This document shows, in pieces, positions 24,027 through 32,922 of a DNA stretch of 61,601 nt; within the stretch, counting starts at the first letter, position 1, and every line of letters begins with the position of its first letter. This DNA is from Ga0077527 sp964486865 (lineage in GTDB: Bacteria > Pseudomonadota > Gammaproteobacteria > Burkholderiales > SG8-41): NCBI GenBank assembly GCA_964486865.1, contig CAZAOZ010000015.1:1-61601 (forward strand), read 5' to 3'. The position numbers and the translations under genes are program-made. Below the pieces are notes generated by a model that saw only the letters and a program-made list of their open reading frames with translations, did no database searches and was not told the DNA's origin.

Positions 24027-26432
24027 GTGTCCGAGAAGCAATTGCGGATGTTTATTGGTTCCTGTTACAGGTATCTGCGTGATTATTTTGGCCGCGTCGC
24101 GGAGCCTGGGCCTTTGCCAGCCGTCACGCCCTCGGAAACTGCGGATGCCGGGCCGGATGAATTTGGCAGCGCGTTCATTTATCTCCAGCAGGGGCGGCTG
24201 GATGACGCGGAATTGATTTATCGAACAATATTGCAACGACAACCCGATAACGCTGACGCACTGCATTTTTTAGGGGTGTTGCAGGCGCAGCGGCATAACC
24301 TTGCGGAGGCAGCCGAACTGATCGACCGTGCGCTTGCGATCGATCCCGGCAATGCAATCGCCCGCTCGAACCGCGGCAACGTGTTCAGGATGCAGGGGCG
24401 CAATGAAGACGCATTGTCCAGCTATGGGCAAGCGCTGGTGCTTGATCCGGAAAATATGGAGGCGCGGGTCAACCGTGGTGATGTCCTGCTTGACCTGGGA
24501 CGGCATGAGGCGGCGTTGGCGGACTATGATTCCGTGCTGGTGCTCAGTCCCGATCGGCGGGATGTGCAGATCAAGCGCTGTCGTGTGCTGACGGCTTTGA
24601 GGCGGTTTGAGGAGGCGCTGGCCGGATACGACCAGGCTTTGGCAAGCAGGTCCGATGATCCTGAGGCATTGTCCGATCGCGGCCAGGTGCTTGGAGCGTT
24701 GAAGCGCCATATCGATGCCATTGTCAGCTATGACAAGGCGCTGGCGATCAAACCTGACTCCGCAAAAATCCTCAATGATCGCGGTGTCGCACTGGGCCAT
24801 CTGCAGCAGCGGACTGAAGCTTTGGACAGTTTTGATCGTGCAGTGGCCTGTAATCCGGGATTTGCAGAGGCTCACAATAACCGCGGCGCCCTGCTGGCGG
24901 ACATGGGGCGGCACGACGAGGCGCTGGCGAGTTATGACCGGGCTTTGGCGATCAAGCCGGATTCCCCCGGGTTTCTCAATAACCGTGGCGGTCTCTTTCG
25001 CTTGATGGGTTTGTACGAGCAGGCGGCGCAGGATTATTCGCGACTGCTCGAACTGGAGCCTGAATTTGACCAGGCACTAGGCCACAAACTCCACGCAAAC
25101 ATACAGGTTTGCAACTGGAAGCATTACACCGCCGACAGGCAACAACTCCTGAGATATGTGCGCGATGGCAAGCGTGTCTTGCCATTCACCGTCCTTGTGC
25201 TGTCGGATTCGGGTGCGGAGCAGCTGCAGTCCGCCCGGACTTATTCCGCTCAAAAATATCCGCCGACCGCCAGACCCTTGTGGACCGGGGAACGCTATCG
25301 GCACGACAGAATCCGCATTGCATATCTGTCGGCTGATTTTTATTGGCATGCAACCGCTCTTTTGATGGTGGAGCTATTTGAGCGGCATGACAAAGGGCGA
25401 TTCGAAGTGTCGGCTTGGTCGTTCGGGCCCGATATCAGGGACGGCATGCGCGAAAGGCTGCAAAAATCATTCGAGCAGTTCCATGATGTGCGGGGCATGA
25501 GCGACATTGAAGTGGCAGGCATGCTGCGTGCCCGGGAAATAGACATCGCGGTCGATCTCAAGGGCTACTCCAAAGGCTGTCGGCCGGCAATTTTTGCCCA
25601 ACGTGCGGCGCCGATCCAGGTTAATTACCTCGTGTACCCGGGAACCATGGGGGCGGACTTCATTGATTACATCATTGGCGACAAGGATTTGATTCCAGAG
25701 GGCGATGAAGTTTTTTATGCGGAGAAAGTGGTGCATCTTCCCGACAGCTACCAGGTCAACGGTGCCAGACGCGTGAAGTCGGCGAATATCCCCGGACGTG
25801 CCGATGCCGGCCTGCCGGAATCTGGTTTTGTATTTTGCTGTTTCAACGGTAACTACAAGATCACGCCCGACGTTTTTGACATCTGGATGCGATTGCTTGA
25901 TCGCGTTGAGGGCAGTGTCCTGTGGTTGCTGGAAGGCAATGTCGCCGCATCGCGCAACCTGAGGCTGGAGGCTGAAGCAAGGGGCGTGCGTGCCGAGCGG
26001 CTGATATTCGCGCCGCGCATGTCGCCATCGGATCATATGGCGCGCCAAGCGCTGGCAGATCTGTTTCTGGACACGCTACCGTGTAATGCTCATACCACGG
26101 CGAGCGATGCCTTGTGGGCGGGGCTGCCGTTGTTGACGTGCAAGGGCCATGCTTTCCCGGGGCGGGTTGCGGCGAGCTTGCTGCGTAACATAGGGTTGCC
26201 GGAGTTGATTGCCGATAACTTTACTGATTACGAGGCCCTGGCGTTCAAACTGGCAACCACGCCGGCGCTGCTTGCCGACATCAAATCCCGCTTGGAGCGA
26301 AACAGAACCACGCACCCGCTGTTCGATATAGACCGATACCGGCGGCATATCGAATCCGCCTATGTCACGATGTATGAGCGATACCAGAGGGGTGAACCGC
26401 CGCAAAGTTTTTCTGTGCCGGCCATATCGTGA
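24027..26432 (+). CDS. TPR-SPINDLY O-GlcNAc transferase-like protein (GT41)
   Basis: 801-residue protein. About ten TPRs (residues 40-370) are followed by a GT41 catalytic region. OGT hallmarks are visible: YLSADFYWHATALLM (the His equivalent to the OGT active-site His), DLKGYSKGCRPAIFAQRAAPIQVNYLVYPGTMG written in pieces as a SPINDLY core, CFNGNYKITPDVF (Lys binding UDP), and LPCNAHTTASDALWAGLPLLT. This family transfers a sugar from a nucleotide donor to Ser/Thr of proteins in the cytoplasm. I chose GTG 24027, which has an excellent AGAGGTGAG site; a TTG at 23958 would add 23 doubtful residues. It may act on pilin, flagellin or another surface protein. Confidence 0.86.
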   Translation: MSEKQLRMFIGSCYRYLRDYFGRVAEPGPLPAVTPSETADAGPDEFGSAFIYLQQGRLDDAELIYRTILQRQPDNADALHFLGVLQAQRHNLAEAAELIDRALAIDPGNAIARSNRGNVFRMQGRNEDALSSYGQALVLDPENMEARVNRGDVLLDLGRHEAALADYDSVLVLSPDRRDVQIKRCRVLTALRRFEEALAGYDQALASRSDDPEALSDRGQVLGALKRHIDAIVSYDKALAIKPDSAKILNDRGVALGHLQQRTEALDSFDRAVACNPGFAEAHNNRGALLADMGRHDEALASYDRALAIKPDSPGFLNNRGGLFRLMGLYEQAAQDYSRLLELEPEFDQALGHKLHANIQVCNWKHYTADRQQLLRYVRDGKRVLPFTVLVLSDSGAEQLQSARTYSAQKYPPTARPLWTGERYRHDRIRIAYLSADFYWHATALLMVELFERHDKGRFEVSAWSFGPDIRDGMRERLQKSFEQFHDVRGMSDIEVAGMLRAREIDIAVDLKGYSKGCRPAIFAQRAAPIQVNYLVYPGTMGADFIDYIIGDKDLIPEGDEVFYAEKVVHLPDSYQVNGARRVKSANIPGRADAGLPESGFVFCCFNGNYKITPDVFDIWMRLLDRVEGSVLWLLEGNVAASRNLRLEAEARGVRAERLIFAPRMSPSDHMARQALADLFLDTLPCNAHTTASDALWAGLPLLTCKGHAFPGRVAASLLRNIGLPELIADNFTDYEALAFKLATTPALLADIKSRLERNRTTHPLFDIDRYRRHIESAYVTMYERYQRGEPPQSFSVPAIS

Positions 26433-26464
26433 TTTTGTTTCGTGCCCGAGCACCCATGCGAGAT

Positions 26465-26491
26465 ATCATTTAACTGTTTGTTTTAAATGAT
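26465..26491. terminator. AT-rich hairpin between convergent genes
   Basis: Perfect 9-bp arms ATCATTTAA (26465-26473) and TTAAATGAT (26483-26491) with a 9-nt loop, followed by GTTTTATG, lie between the convergent GT41 gene and soxB. It may be a weak bidirectional terminator. Confidence 0.45.
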
Positions 26492-26513
26492 GTTTTATGT
26501 GGCGTGATCGTAC

Positions 26514-28235
26514 TCAGCGCGCCATCCCCGGATTGCCCGCCACCCCTTCAATACGCGGCCGGTTGAGCACCGGCGGCTTGATGATCTTCTTGCTGCGCAA
26601 ATAGCCGGTGACCACATCCCACACCGGCTCTCCCGTGGCGCCTTCGGCAACGGGCGCCCAGCTCGTCAGCTTGTAGCTCTTGCCGGCCTCTATCGGCTTG
26701 CCCTTGAGCGTCATGCTGCTGATGCGGCTGCCGATTTTCTGCGTCGGTGCGCAGGCATATTGCAGGCCACCGACGCGCACCATGTCACCGCCCTGCTGGT
26801 AATAGGGGTCGGGATTGAACAGGTTGTCGCAGATGTCTTCGAGGAGATTCTTCAGATTCTCGCCGGTGATGGTGCTGGTGGTCACGTACGGATAGGTGAT
26901 GGCGGTCATGTTCATCACGTCCTCCAGCGTGATCGGCTCGCCCGGCAGGATGGACGTGCCCCAGCGGAATCCCGGCGAGAACGCGATCTCCGCGTCTTTG
27001 GTTTCGAGCAGCGCGTCGAGGATCAGTTGATCGAAGCTGCCGTTGAAGTTGCCGCGGCGGAACAGCAGGCCTTCGCTGACGGCGAGTTTTTCGCTGAGCT
27101 TCGCTGCGTACGGCGCGCGGTGTTTGTTGATCAGCGCGGTCATTGCGGGGTCGGCATCCAGCAGGTTGGCGAATACCGGCAGCAGGCGGTAGCGTGTGGC
27201 TTTGACGCTGCCGCCGCGCACGTCGAGTTCCAGCACACCGAGGAATTTGCCGTTGGAGCCGGCGTTGGTGACCAGCGTGGTGCCGCCGCGGTTTTTCACG
27301 GGAATCGGCTGCGGCACGGCATCGTGGGTATGGCCGCCCAGGATCACGTCAATCCCGGACACGCGCGAGGCGAGTTTCAGGTCGGTGTCCATGCCGTTGT
27401 GCGACAGCAGCACCACCGCTTGCGCGCCTTTTTTACGCGCTTCGTCAACCATCTGCTGCATGCGCTCTTCCTGAATGCCGAAAGTCCAGTCGGCGACCAT
27501 GTGCCGCGGATTGGCGATTGGCGTGTAGGGAAAAGCCTGGCCGATGATCGCCACCGGCGCGCCGTTGATTTCGCGCAGCGTGTAAGGTTTGAACACCGGA
27601 TCGTCGAAATCCGCGGTGCGGATGTTCTGCGCAAGAAACTCGACCTGACCCTTGAAATCCTTGGTCACTACCTCCTGCACCCGTTTGGCGCCGTAGGTGA
27701 ATTCCCAGTGGCCGGTCATGATGTCGACGCCGAGCAGCTTCGAGGCGTCGATCATGTCCTGCGCGTTGCTCCACAGTGCTGTGGCGGATCCCTGCCAGCT
27801 GTCGCCGCCGTCGAGCAGCAGCGCGCCGGGACGCTGCGCACGTACCTGCCTGACCAGCGTGGCGAGGTGGGCGAAGCCGCCGACCTTGCCGTAGGTGCGT
27901 GCGGCATCGATGTAGTTCAGGTGGGTGTAGGCGTAGGCTTCGCGGCTGCCGGGCTTCAGGCTGAAATGTTTGAGCAGTGCATCGCCGACCAGATGCGGCG
28001 GGCGGCCGCGGGCGTCGGCGATGCCGATGTTGACATCCGGCTCGCGGAAATACATGGGCAGCAGTTGCGCGTGACAGTCCGTGAAATGCATCAGCGTGAC
28101 ATTGCCCTGCGCTTTGCCGAGTTCGTAGAGTTCGCCGCTGCGCGCGGCGGCGTGCGCCTTGCCGCCGGCCAGCGGCAGCCCCTGGGCGGCGGCAACTGCC
28201 ATGATTTGCAGAAATTCGCGGCGTGACAGGTTCAT
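26514..28235 (-). CDS. soxB: Thiosulfohydrolase SoxB
   Basis: 573-residue periplasmic dimanganese enzyme that hydrolyses the terminal sulfonate from SoxY-bound thiosulfate, releasing sulfate. A Tat-type signal (SRREFLQIM...) opens the protein. 5'-nucleotidase-family metal motifs follow: MHFTDCHAQLLP, LLDGGDSWQGS, GHWEFTYG, LLSHNGMDTD and ILGGHTHDAVP. Length is normal for SoxB. It is the last gene of a minus-strand soxYZAXB operon, 64 bp after soxX. Confidence 0.96.
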   Translation of the reverse strand: MNLSRREFLQIMAVAAAQGLPLAGGKAHAAARSGELYELGKAQGNVTLMHFTDCHAQLLPMYFREPDVNIGIADARGRPPHLVGDALLKHFSLKPGSREAYAYTHLNYIDAARTYGKVGGFAHLATLVRQVRAQRPGALLLDGGDSWQGSATALWSNAQDMIDASKLLGVDIMTGHWEFTYGAKRVQEVVTKDFKGQVEFLAQNIRTADFDDPVFKPYTLREINGAPVAIIGQAFPYTPIANPRHMVADWTFGIQEERMQQMVDEARKKGAQAVVLLSHNGMDTDLKLASRVSGIDVILGGHTHDAVPQPIPVKNRGGTTLVTNAGSNGKFLGVLELDVRGGSVKATRYRLLPVFANLLDADPAMTALINKHRAPYAAKLSEKLAVSEGLLFRRGNFNGSFDQLILDALLETKDAEIAFSPGFRWGTSILPGEPITLEDVMNMTAITYPYVTTSTITGENLKNLLEDICDNLFNPDPYYQQGGDMVRVGGLQYACAPTQKIGSRISSMTLKGKPIEAGKSYKLTSWAPVAEGATGEPVWDVVTGYLRSKKIIKPPVLNRPRIEGVAGNPGMAR

Positions 28236-28299
28236 GCGCGTTGACTCCGAAAAAAAGAGGCCTGGTTGCCCAAGCCTCCGGATATGGCGGTATCGAAAG

Positions 28300-28932
28300 T
28301 TATTTGTTGATCGGCGACTGCGGATCGATCAGATAGGCCACCATGTGGGTGATCTGCTCCGGCGTCAGATGACCGGTGGCGCCCAGGCGCGGCATGTTCG
28401 AGCACGGGAAAAACATCCACGCGTTGTAGATTTTTTCGTAGGTGTATTTTGCGATGGGCTCGGAGTTGCCGCGCTGCTTGCCGTAGCCGGTCAAAGCCGG
28501 GCCGACATTGCCGACGTTGATTTCGCCGGGCGCCAGCCCGTGGCAGTTCTGGCACAGTCCGCCGTTTTCCTTGGTGCCTTCGGTCTTGCCGTTGCGGATG
28601 CGGTCGCCCGCGCCGTCGTGCGCCAGCCGGTCGCCGGTTTTCCAGTCGCCGACCAGCTTGCCTGAAGCCGGATACTTGATGGACTCGCGCGCCAGCTTGA
28701 CCACTTCGGCGGCTTCTTCCTGAGTCAGTTTGGCGTCGCCGACCTTGCTGCAGATCTGCTGCGACCGGTCCTGTTCCAGGCGCTTCATGTGGGCGGGTGA
28801 TGCGGAGAAAGCTTCGAATACCATTTTTTCCGCCATCTGGCGCGTAGTGGCCTCGTCGGGATAGCTTGCGCATCCCGTGATCATCAATCCGGCCGCTGCG
28901 AATACCGACCAATTGCTCCATGTCGTTTTCAT
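28300..28932 (-). CDS. soxX: Sulfur oxidation c-type cytochrome SoxX
   Basis: 210-residue monohaem cytochrome c subunit of SoxAX, which oxidatively links thiosulfate to SoxY. The haem motif CQNCH (C127, C130, H131) and distal ligand candidate M180 in CSNMPRLG are present. The N-terminus has a lipobox (LMITG-C21), so it may be a lipoprotein anchored in the membrane rather than soluble. An additional helical segment of about 90 residues precedes the cytochrome domain, as in longer SoxX forms. It follows soxA by 9 bp. Confidence 0.94.
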   Translation of the reverse strand: MKTTWSNWSVFAAAGLMITGCASYPDEATTRQMAEKMVFEAFSASPAHMKRLEQDRSQQICSKVGDAKLTQEEAAEVVKLARESIKYPASGKLVGDWKTGDRLAHDGAGDRIRNGKTEGTKENGGLCQNCHGLAPGEINVGNVGPALTGYGKQRGNSEPIAKYTYEKIYNAWMFFPCSNMPRLGATGHLTPEQITHMVAYLIDPQSPINK

Positions 28933-28941
28933 AGTGACCCC

Positions 28942-29748
28942 TTAACGTTTGAATCCGGGCACTTGCATCACAGCATCATTGCCCTGGCGGTTGAGATACG
29001 TGGTCAAGGCAATCGAGTAATCCGTGCCGAATTTGAGGTCAGGGAAACGCATCTGCCATACGCAGTCGTTGAGACGCCATTGCATGGTGCGCACGACATA
29101 ATGCGCGCCGCGATAAGCCGGCCAGGTTGAAGCCACTTCCTGCGCGCCCTTTTTGCTGGTCATATGGATCAGATCCTGCAGGCGGATGCGCTTGTCGGGT
29201 TCGCCGTGGCATTGCACGCAGCCGAAGTCGGTCTGCCCGCTACGGCGGTAAAACAGGTATTCGCCGGCCTTGTAAGCGTCATATTCTTTCTGGTGGCTCA
29301 GCGAGACATTCACTTTCATGCCGTTGGAGCGGGAGGTGATGTACAGCGCAAGGGCTTCGATGTCGGAGCCGCGGCTGGCCGGTGCGCTGATCGCCGTCTT
29401 GATCAGCGCGTTACGGTCGAATCCCTGCAGTGTGGTCATGCAGGTCAGCAGGCGCGATTCCAGATCCTCCACGCGGTCGGTGTCGGCGAAGTAGCGGGGC
29501 AGGCGGACAGCGGCGCCCTCCAGCTTGCCGGGGCCCATGCCGAAATCGCATTGTTCCAGCGAAACATTCTTGGGGCCGCGCTTCTGATAGAAGATATCCT
29601 TGCCCTGATCGATCCACAGTTCGCCGGGATTGTCTTCCATCAGCATCTTGCGGCCGACGGAAAGATCACCTTGCGCCAGCAGCGGCGGCGCCAGCGTCAG
29701 ACACAGGGCGGCGGATACAGTAAGTCCGATGCCGCATATTTTTTTCAT
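28942..29748 (-). CDS. soxA: Sulfur oxidation c-type cytochrome SoxA (single haem)
   Basis: 268-residue periplasmic subunit of SoxAX with a Sec signal peptide (cleavage near residue 25, PPLLA-Q). Only one haem motif is present, CVQCH (C177, C180, H181). The first haem site found in dihaem SoxA is replaced by isolated cysteines C67 and C103, which probably form a disulfide. The active-site cysteine that is modified to a persulfide is C229 in RLNDCVWQMR. A strong AAGGAGGAG site precedes the ATG, although the gap from soxZ is 89 bp. Confidence 0.95.
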   Translation of the reverse strand: MKKICGIGLTVSAALCLTLAPPLLAQGDLSVGRKMLMEDNPGELWIDQGKDIFYQKRGPKNVSLEQCDFGMGPGKLEGAAVRLPRYFADTDRVEDLESRLLTCMTTLQGFDRNALIKTAISAPASRGSDIEALALYITSRSNGMKVNVSLSHQKEYDAYKAGEYLFYRRSGQTDFGCVQCHGEPDKRIRLQDLIHMTSKKGAQEVASTWPAYRGAHYVVRTMQWRLNDCVWQMRFPDLKFGTDYSIALTTYLNRQGNDAVMQVPGFKR

Positions 29749-29837
29749 TATTCTCCTCCTTCTTTTATGGGGTATTGCTCTACGCTATTGCATTACTTCA
29801 TTCCTTTGATTCTTTTTTGATTTTCCGCCGGGAAAGG

Positions 29838-30155
29838 TTACGAGCCTGCTCCGACGGCGACTTCATCGGTGCGTTTGTCACCTTTATTGTCGGTCCAGGT
29901 CACGCTGATCTTGTCACCCGCCTTGGCGCCCTTGACGCGCAGCCCCAGGAAAGGGTCGCGTGCAATCGCCTGACTCCACTGCGCATCGAGTACGGTCTTG
30001 CCATTGTGCTGCACGACCACGCTTTGGATGAAATGCAGCGGCACGACGCCTGATGCGGTCTTGCGCGTGCCGGTTTCCATCGGGTGCCGCATCAGAATGC
30101 GCACATCCGCGGTGTCGCCCTGCAGCGTGGCGCGGATTTTCATCGGTTCAGCCAT
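29838..30155 (-). CDS. soxZ: Sulfur carrier accessory protein SoxZ
   Basis: 105-residue partner of SoxY that forms the SoxYZ carrier on which thiosulfate is oxidised in the periplasm. It has the typical start MAEPMKIRA, the immunoglobulin-like strands and the HFIQSVVVQHNG core. SoxZ lacks a signal peptide and is co-exported with SoxY through the Tat system. It lies 41 bp downstream of soxY. Confidence 0.95.
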   Translation of the reverse strand: MAEPMKIRATLQGDTADVRILMRHPMETGTRKTASGVVPLHFIQSVVVQHNGKTVLDAQWSQAIARDPFLGLRVKGAKAGDKISVTWTDNKGDKRTDEVAVGAGS

Positions 30156-30196
30156 GTTTCTCTCCTCTTTCTTCGTATGTTCGCGGGGCTAACCGG

Positions 30197-30664
30197 TTAA
30201 CCGCAGCCGCCGACGGTGACCTTGACTTCCTTGACGGCGACGTAGAACTTGCCGTCGGCTTTGACGATTGCATGCACATTGGAAGTCTGGCCCATCTTGA
30301 CCCGCGCCGAGACATAGCCTTCGCCGCCGGCCATGATGTCGAAACTCGCGGCCAGCGGGAACGGATTTTTCTCCACAATGATGGCGATGCTCTGGGTGTT
30401 GGGGATTTTGCTGGTTACCGCAACCGGCACGATGGCGCCGTTTTCGGCGATATCCGGGGCCGTGATCGTGATGTCCTTGCTGTCGGTCGGGCTGGTAGCG
30501 CCCAAGCTTTTCTGGACGTCTGCGACGGCTTTTGATTCAAACCCGGTCTTGTTCCACGGCGCTGCCCAAGCCGAGCCCGCCTTGAGCAGACCCGCGGCGG
30601 CTGCGGCAGCTACCGCACCTGCGCTGCCCGACAGTTTCAGGAAATTGCGGCGTAATTGCTGCAT
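30197..30664 (-). CDS. soxY: Sulfur carrier protein SoxY
   Basis: 155-residue carrier with a Tat signal (LRRNFLKLSG) and the C-terminal swinging arm ending GGCG, whose cysteine carries the sulfur substrate through the Sox cycle. ATG 30664 is chosen because AAAGGAGG is correctly spaced upstream and the Tat motif follows at once; a longer in-frame reading from 30742 lacks these features. It is the first gene of soxYZAXB. Confidence 0.95.
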   Translation of the reverse strand: MQQLRRNFLKLSGSAGAVAAAAAAGLLKAGSAWAAPWNKTGFESKAVADVQKSLGATSPTDSKDITITAPDIAENGAIVPVAVTSKIPNTQSIAIIVEKNPFPLAASFDIMAGGEGYVSARVKMGQTSNVHAIVKADGKFYVAVKEVKVTVGGCG

Positions 30665-30870
30665 GGAGAATCCTCCTTTAACAAAGGTGGCGGTTGCGGC
30701 TTGAAGGCCCGCGATCAGTGAGCGCAGCCTGGATTGACACAAGGAACCTCAAGCGCAGGCTTAGTTTTTTTATCGTAGCCAACGCTGCAGGTCTTGTCTA
30801 TAGCAAATTTTCATACGGAACGTGAATTTGGCCATCGACGTTGTTAATGGCCGGTGTTCCGCTGCGATTC
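30665..30870 (-). promoter_or_regulatory. Upstream region of the soxYZAXB operon
   Basis: 206 bp between moaC and soxY, both on the minus strand. Read on that strand, it has a possible TTCACG-N17-CTATAG promoter near 30831-30802, a weak match. No clear operator is visible. The ribosome site of soxY is at its end. Confidence 0.3.
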
Positions 30871-31374
30871 TCAGCGTCGCTGCGGGGCTTTCCAGGTGCC
30901 GGATTTCCCGCCGCGCTTTTCCTCCAGCCCGAGGTCGGTGATGCGCATGCCGCGATCCACGGCCTTGCACATGTCGTAGATGGTCAGCAGGGCGATGCCC
31001 GCGGCCGTCAGCGCTTCCATTTCGACCCCGGTGCGGCCGACTGTTTCCACGATCGCGGTGCAGTCCACGGCGCTGGCTTTCCGGTCAATCGTGAACGCCA
31101 CCTCGACTTTGGTGATGGCCAGCGGATGGCACAGCGGGATCAGACCGGAAGTCTGTTTTGCCGCCTGTATGCCGGCAATGCGCGCGACGCCGAGCACGTC
31201 CCCCTTTTTTGCGGCGCCGGCGGCAATGTGACGCAGGGTCGCCGGGCGCATGGTGATACGGCCTGCCGCGCGGGCAATGCGGTGGGTTTCCGCCTTGCCC
31301 GCAACATCGACCATCCAGGCTTCGCCGCGTGCATCGAAGTGCGTCAGAACGCCTGTAACAGATTGTTTTTTCAT
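30871..31374 (-). CDS. moaC: Cyclic pyranopterin monophosphate synthase
   Basis: 167-residue MoaC, which with MoaA converts GTP to cyclic pyranopterin monophosphate in molybdenum cofactor synthesis. Family motifs are complete: GLIPLCHPL, VGRTGVEMEALTA and LLTIYDMCKAVD. ATG 31374 is preceded by GGAG. It is divergent from the BepA-like protease by 36 bp. No other moa genes or a Mo enzyme are seen in the window. Confidence 0.95.
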   Translation of the reverse strand: MKKQSVTGVLTHFDARGEAWMVDVAGKAETHRIARAAGRITMRPATLRHIAAGAAKKGDVLGVARIAGIQAAKQTSGLIPLCHPLAITKVEVAFTIDRKASAVDCTAIVETVGRTGVEMEALTAAGIALLTIYDMCKAVDRGMRITDLGLEEKRGGKSGTWKAPQRR

Positions 31375-31410
31375 TAGGAACTCCCGCGTGGCCGGAATTA
31401 TCATAGCACC

Positions 31411-32844
31411 ATGTACCAGCGACTCATTTTGCTGCTGATCCTGTTGTGCGTCCCCCGCGTATTGGCCCAGGCGCTTCCCGAACTCGGAGATGCTTCGGCC
31501 GCGGCGATTTCCCCCAGGGAGGAGCGCCTGCTCGGGGAGCGCATCATGCGGGAGATTCGCCGCGACCCGGCGTATCTCGATGATCCGGAGGTGACCGATT
31601 ATGCCGCCGCGCTGGGCGGTCGGCTGACGGCGCGCAGCGGTGATGCGCGCCAGGAATTCGAGTTTTTCGTCGTGCGGGACTCGCAGATCAATGCATTTGC
31701 GTTGCCCGGGGGCTTCATCGGCATACATACCGGGTTGATACTCGCCGCGCAGGGCGAATCCGAAGTGGCCGGGGTGATTGCCCATGAGATTGCGCACGTC
31801 ACCCAAAAGCACATTGCACGCATGGTCAGCCACCAGAGTACCAGCCAACTGGTGTCGATTGCCGCCCTGGCGGTGGCGATACTCGCGGCGCGTTCCAGCT
31901 CGCAGATGGGGGAGGCGGCCCTGGCTTTCGGGCAGGCCGGCGTCATCCAGAGCCAGCTCAACTTTACGCGCGACAATGAGCGTGAAGCAGACAGGGTTGG
32001 TCTGCAGTTGCTCGAAGGCGCCGGGTTCGATCCACGCGGGATGTCGGGTTTTTTCGAGCGCTTGCAGCGCGCCACTCGCGTGTATGAGGGAGGCGCGCCT
32101 TCCTATCTGCGGACCCACCCGATGACGCATGAGCGGATTGCCGATATCCAGAATCGCGTGGAGGGGCTGCCCTACCGGCAGGTGCCGGACAGCCTGGATT
32201 TTCAGCTGGTCCGCGCCAAGCTGCGGGCGGAATCCGAGGATCCGCGCGATGCCGTCGCGTTTTTCGAGGCGAGTCTCGCCGAGCGAAAATTTCTGTCGGA
32301 AACGGCAAGCCGCTACGGATTGGTGGCCAGTCTGATGCGCACGCGTGATTTCGCGAGGGCGCAGCGCGAGATCGCATTCCTGCGCAATACGTCGAGTCCG
32401 ATCATTGCAAATCTGGCGTGCCGGCTTGCGGAAGCCGCCGGATCGCCGGGAAAGGCGCTGGCGTGTTATCAGGCGGCATTGCGTGAGTATCCCAATGTCC
32501 GCGCATTGATTTACGGCCATGTGGACCAGTTGCTGCGTGCGCAGCAGGCCGCGGCCGCATTGCAGCTGGTGGAAACACGATTAAGGGTGCAGCCGGAAGA
32601 TGCCAGGCTGTATCAGTTACAGGCCCGCGCGCATGCTGCGCTCGGCAACGGGTTGATGCAGCACCGGGCGCAGGCCGAAGCCTATTTCCGCAGCGGACAG
32701 CTGGGTGCCGCGGTCGAGCAATTGCAGATTGCGCTGAAAACCGGAACGGGCGATTTTTACCAGCTTTCGGCGACGGAAGCGCGGTTGCGCGAATTGCGCC
32801 GTCTGCTGGCCGAGCAGGACAACAAGCGGCAGAACGTGAAATAG
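31411..32844 (+). CDS. bepA: M48-family periplasmic metalloprotease with TPR domain (BepA-like)
   Basis: 477-residue exported zinc protease resembling BepA/YfgC, which helps or degrades outer-membrane protein assembly intermediates such as LptD. The signal peptide is cleaved near residue 20 (VLAQ). The M48 motif HEIAH (H125, E126, H129) and the third ligand region NEREADRVG follow. The C-terminal half (about 260-470) has degenerate TPR helices. It ends before a terminator at 32851. The lpt genes at 45956 are a functional link but not close. Confidence 0.88.
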   Translation: MYQRLILLLILLCVPRVLAQALPELGDASAAAISPREERLLGERIMREIRRDPAYLDDPEVTDYAAALGGRLTARSGDARQEFEFFVVRDSQINAFALPGGFIGIHTGLILAAQGESEVAGVIAHEIAHVTQKHIARMVSHQSTSQLVSIAALAVAILAARSSSQMGEAALAFGQAGVIQSQLNFTRDNEREADRVGLQLLEGAGFDPRGMSGFFERLQRATRVYEGGAPSYLRTHPMTHERIADIQNRVEGLPYRQVPDSLDFQLVRAKLRAESEDPRDAVAFFEASLAERKFLSETASRYGLVASLMRTRDFARAQREIAFLRNTSSPIIANLACRLAEAAGSPGKALACYQAALREYPNVRALIYGHVDQLLRAQQAAAALQLVETRLRVQPEDARLYQLQARAHAALGNGLMQHRAQAEAYFRSGQLGAAVEQLQIALKTGTGDFYQLSATEARLRELRRLLAEQDNKRQNVK

Positions 32845-32850
32845 TTCACC

Positions 32851-32879
32851 CGGCGGCATGACCGGAGCCGCCGTTTTTT
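32851..32879 (+). terminator. Rho-independent terminator after the BepA-like gene
   Basis: The 7-bp stem CGGCGGC/GCCGCCG (32851-32857, 32867-32873) is followed by six T. Confidence 0.85.
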
Positions 32880-32922
32880 GCGCCCGGCGGCAATCCGCCC
32901 GGATTAGTGCTATTTTCCGCGC

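Noticed and set aside
30871..31374. moaC as evidence for a SoxCD molybdenum enzyme
   Set aside because: MoaC is a general cofactor gene and no soxC is seen in the window.
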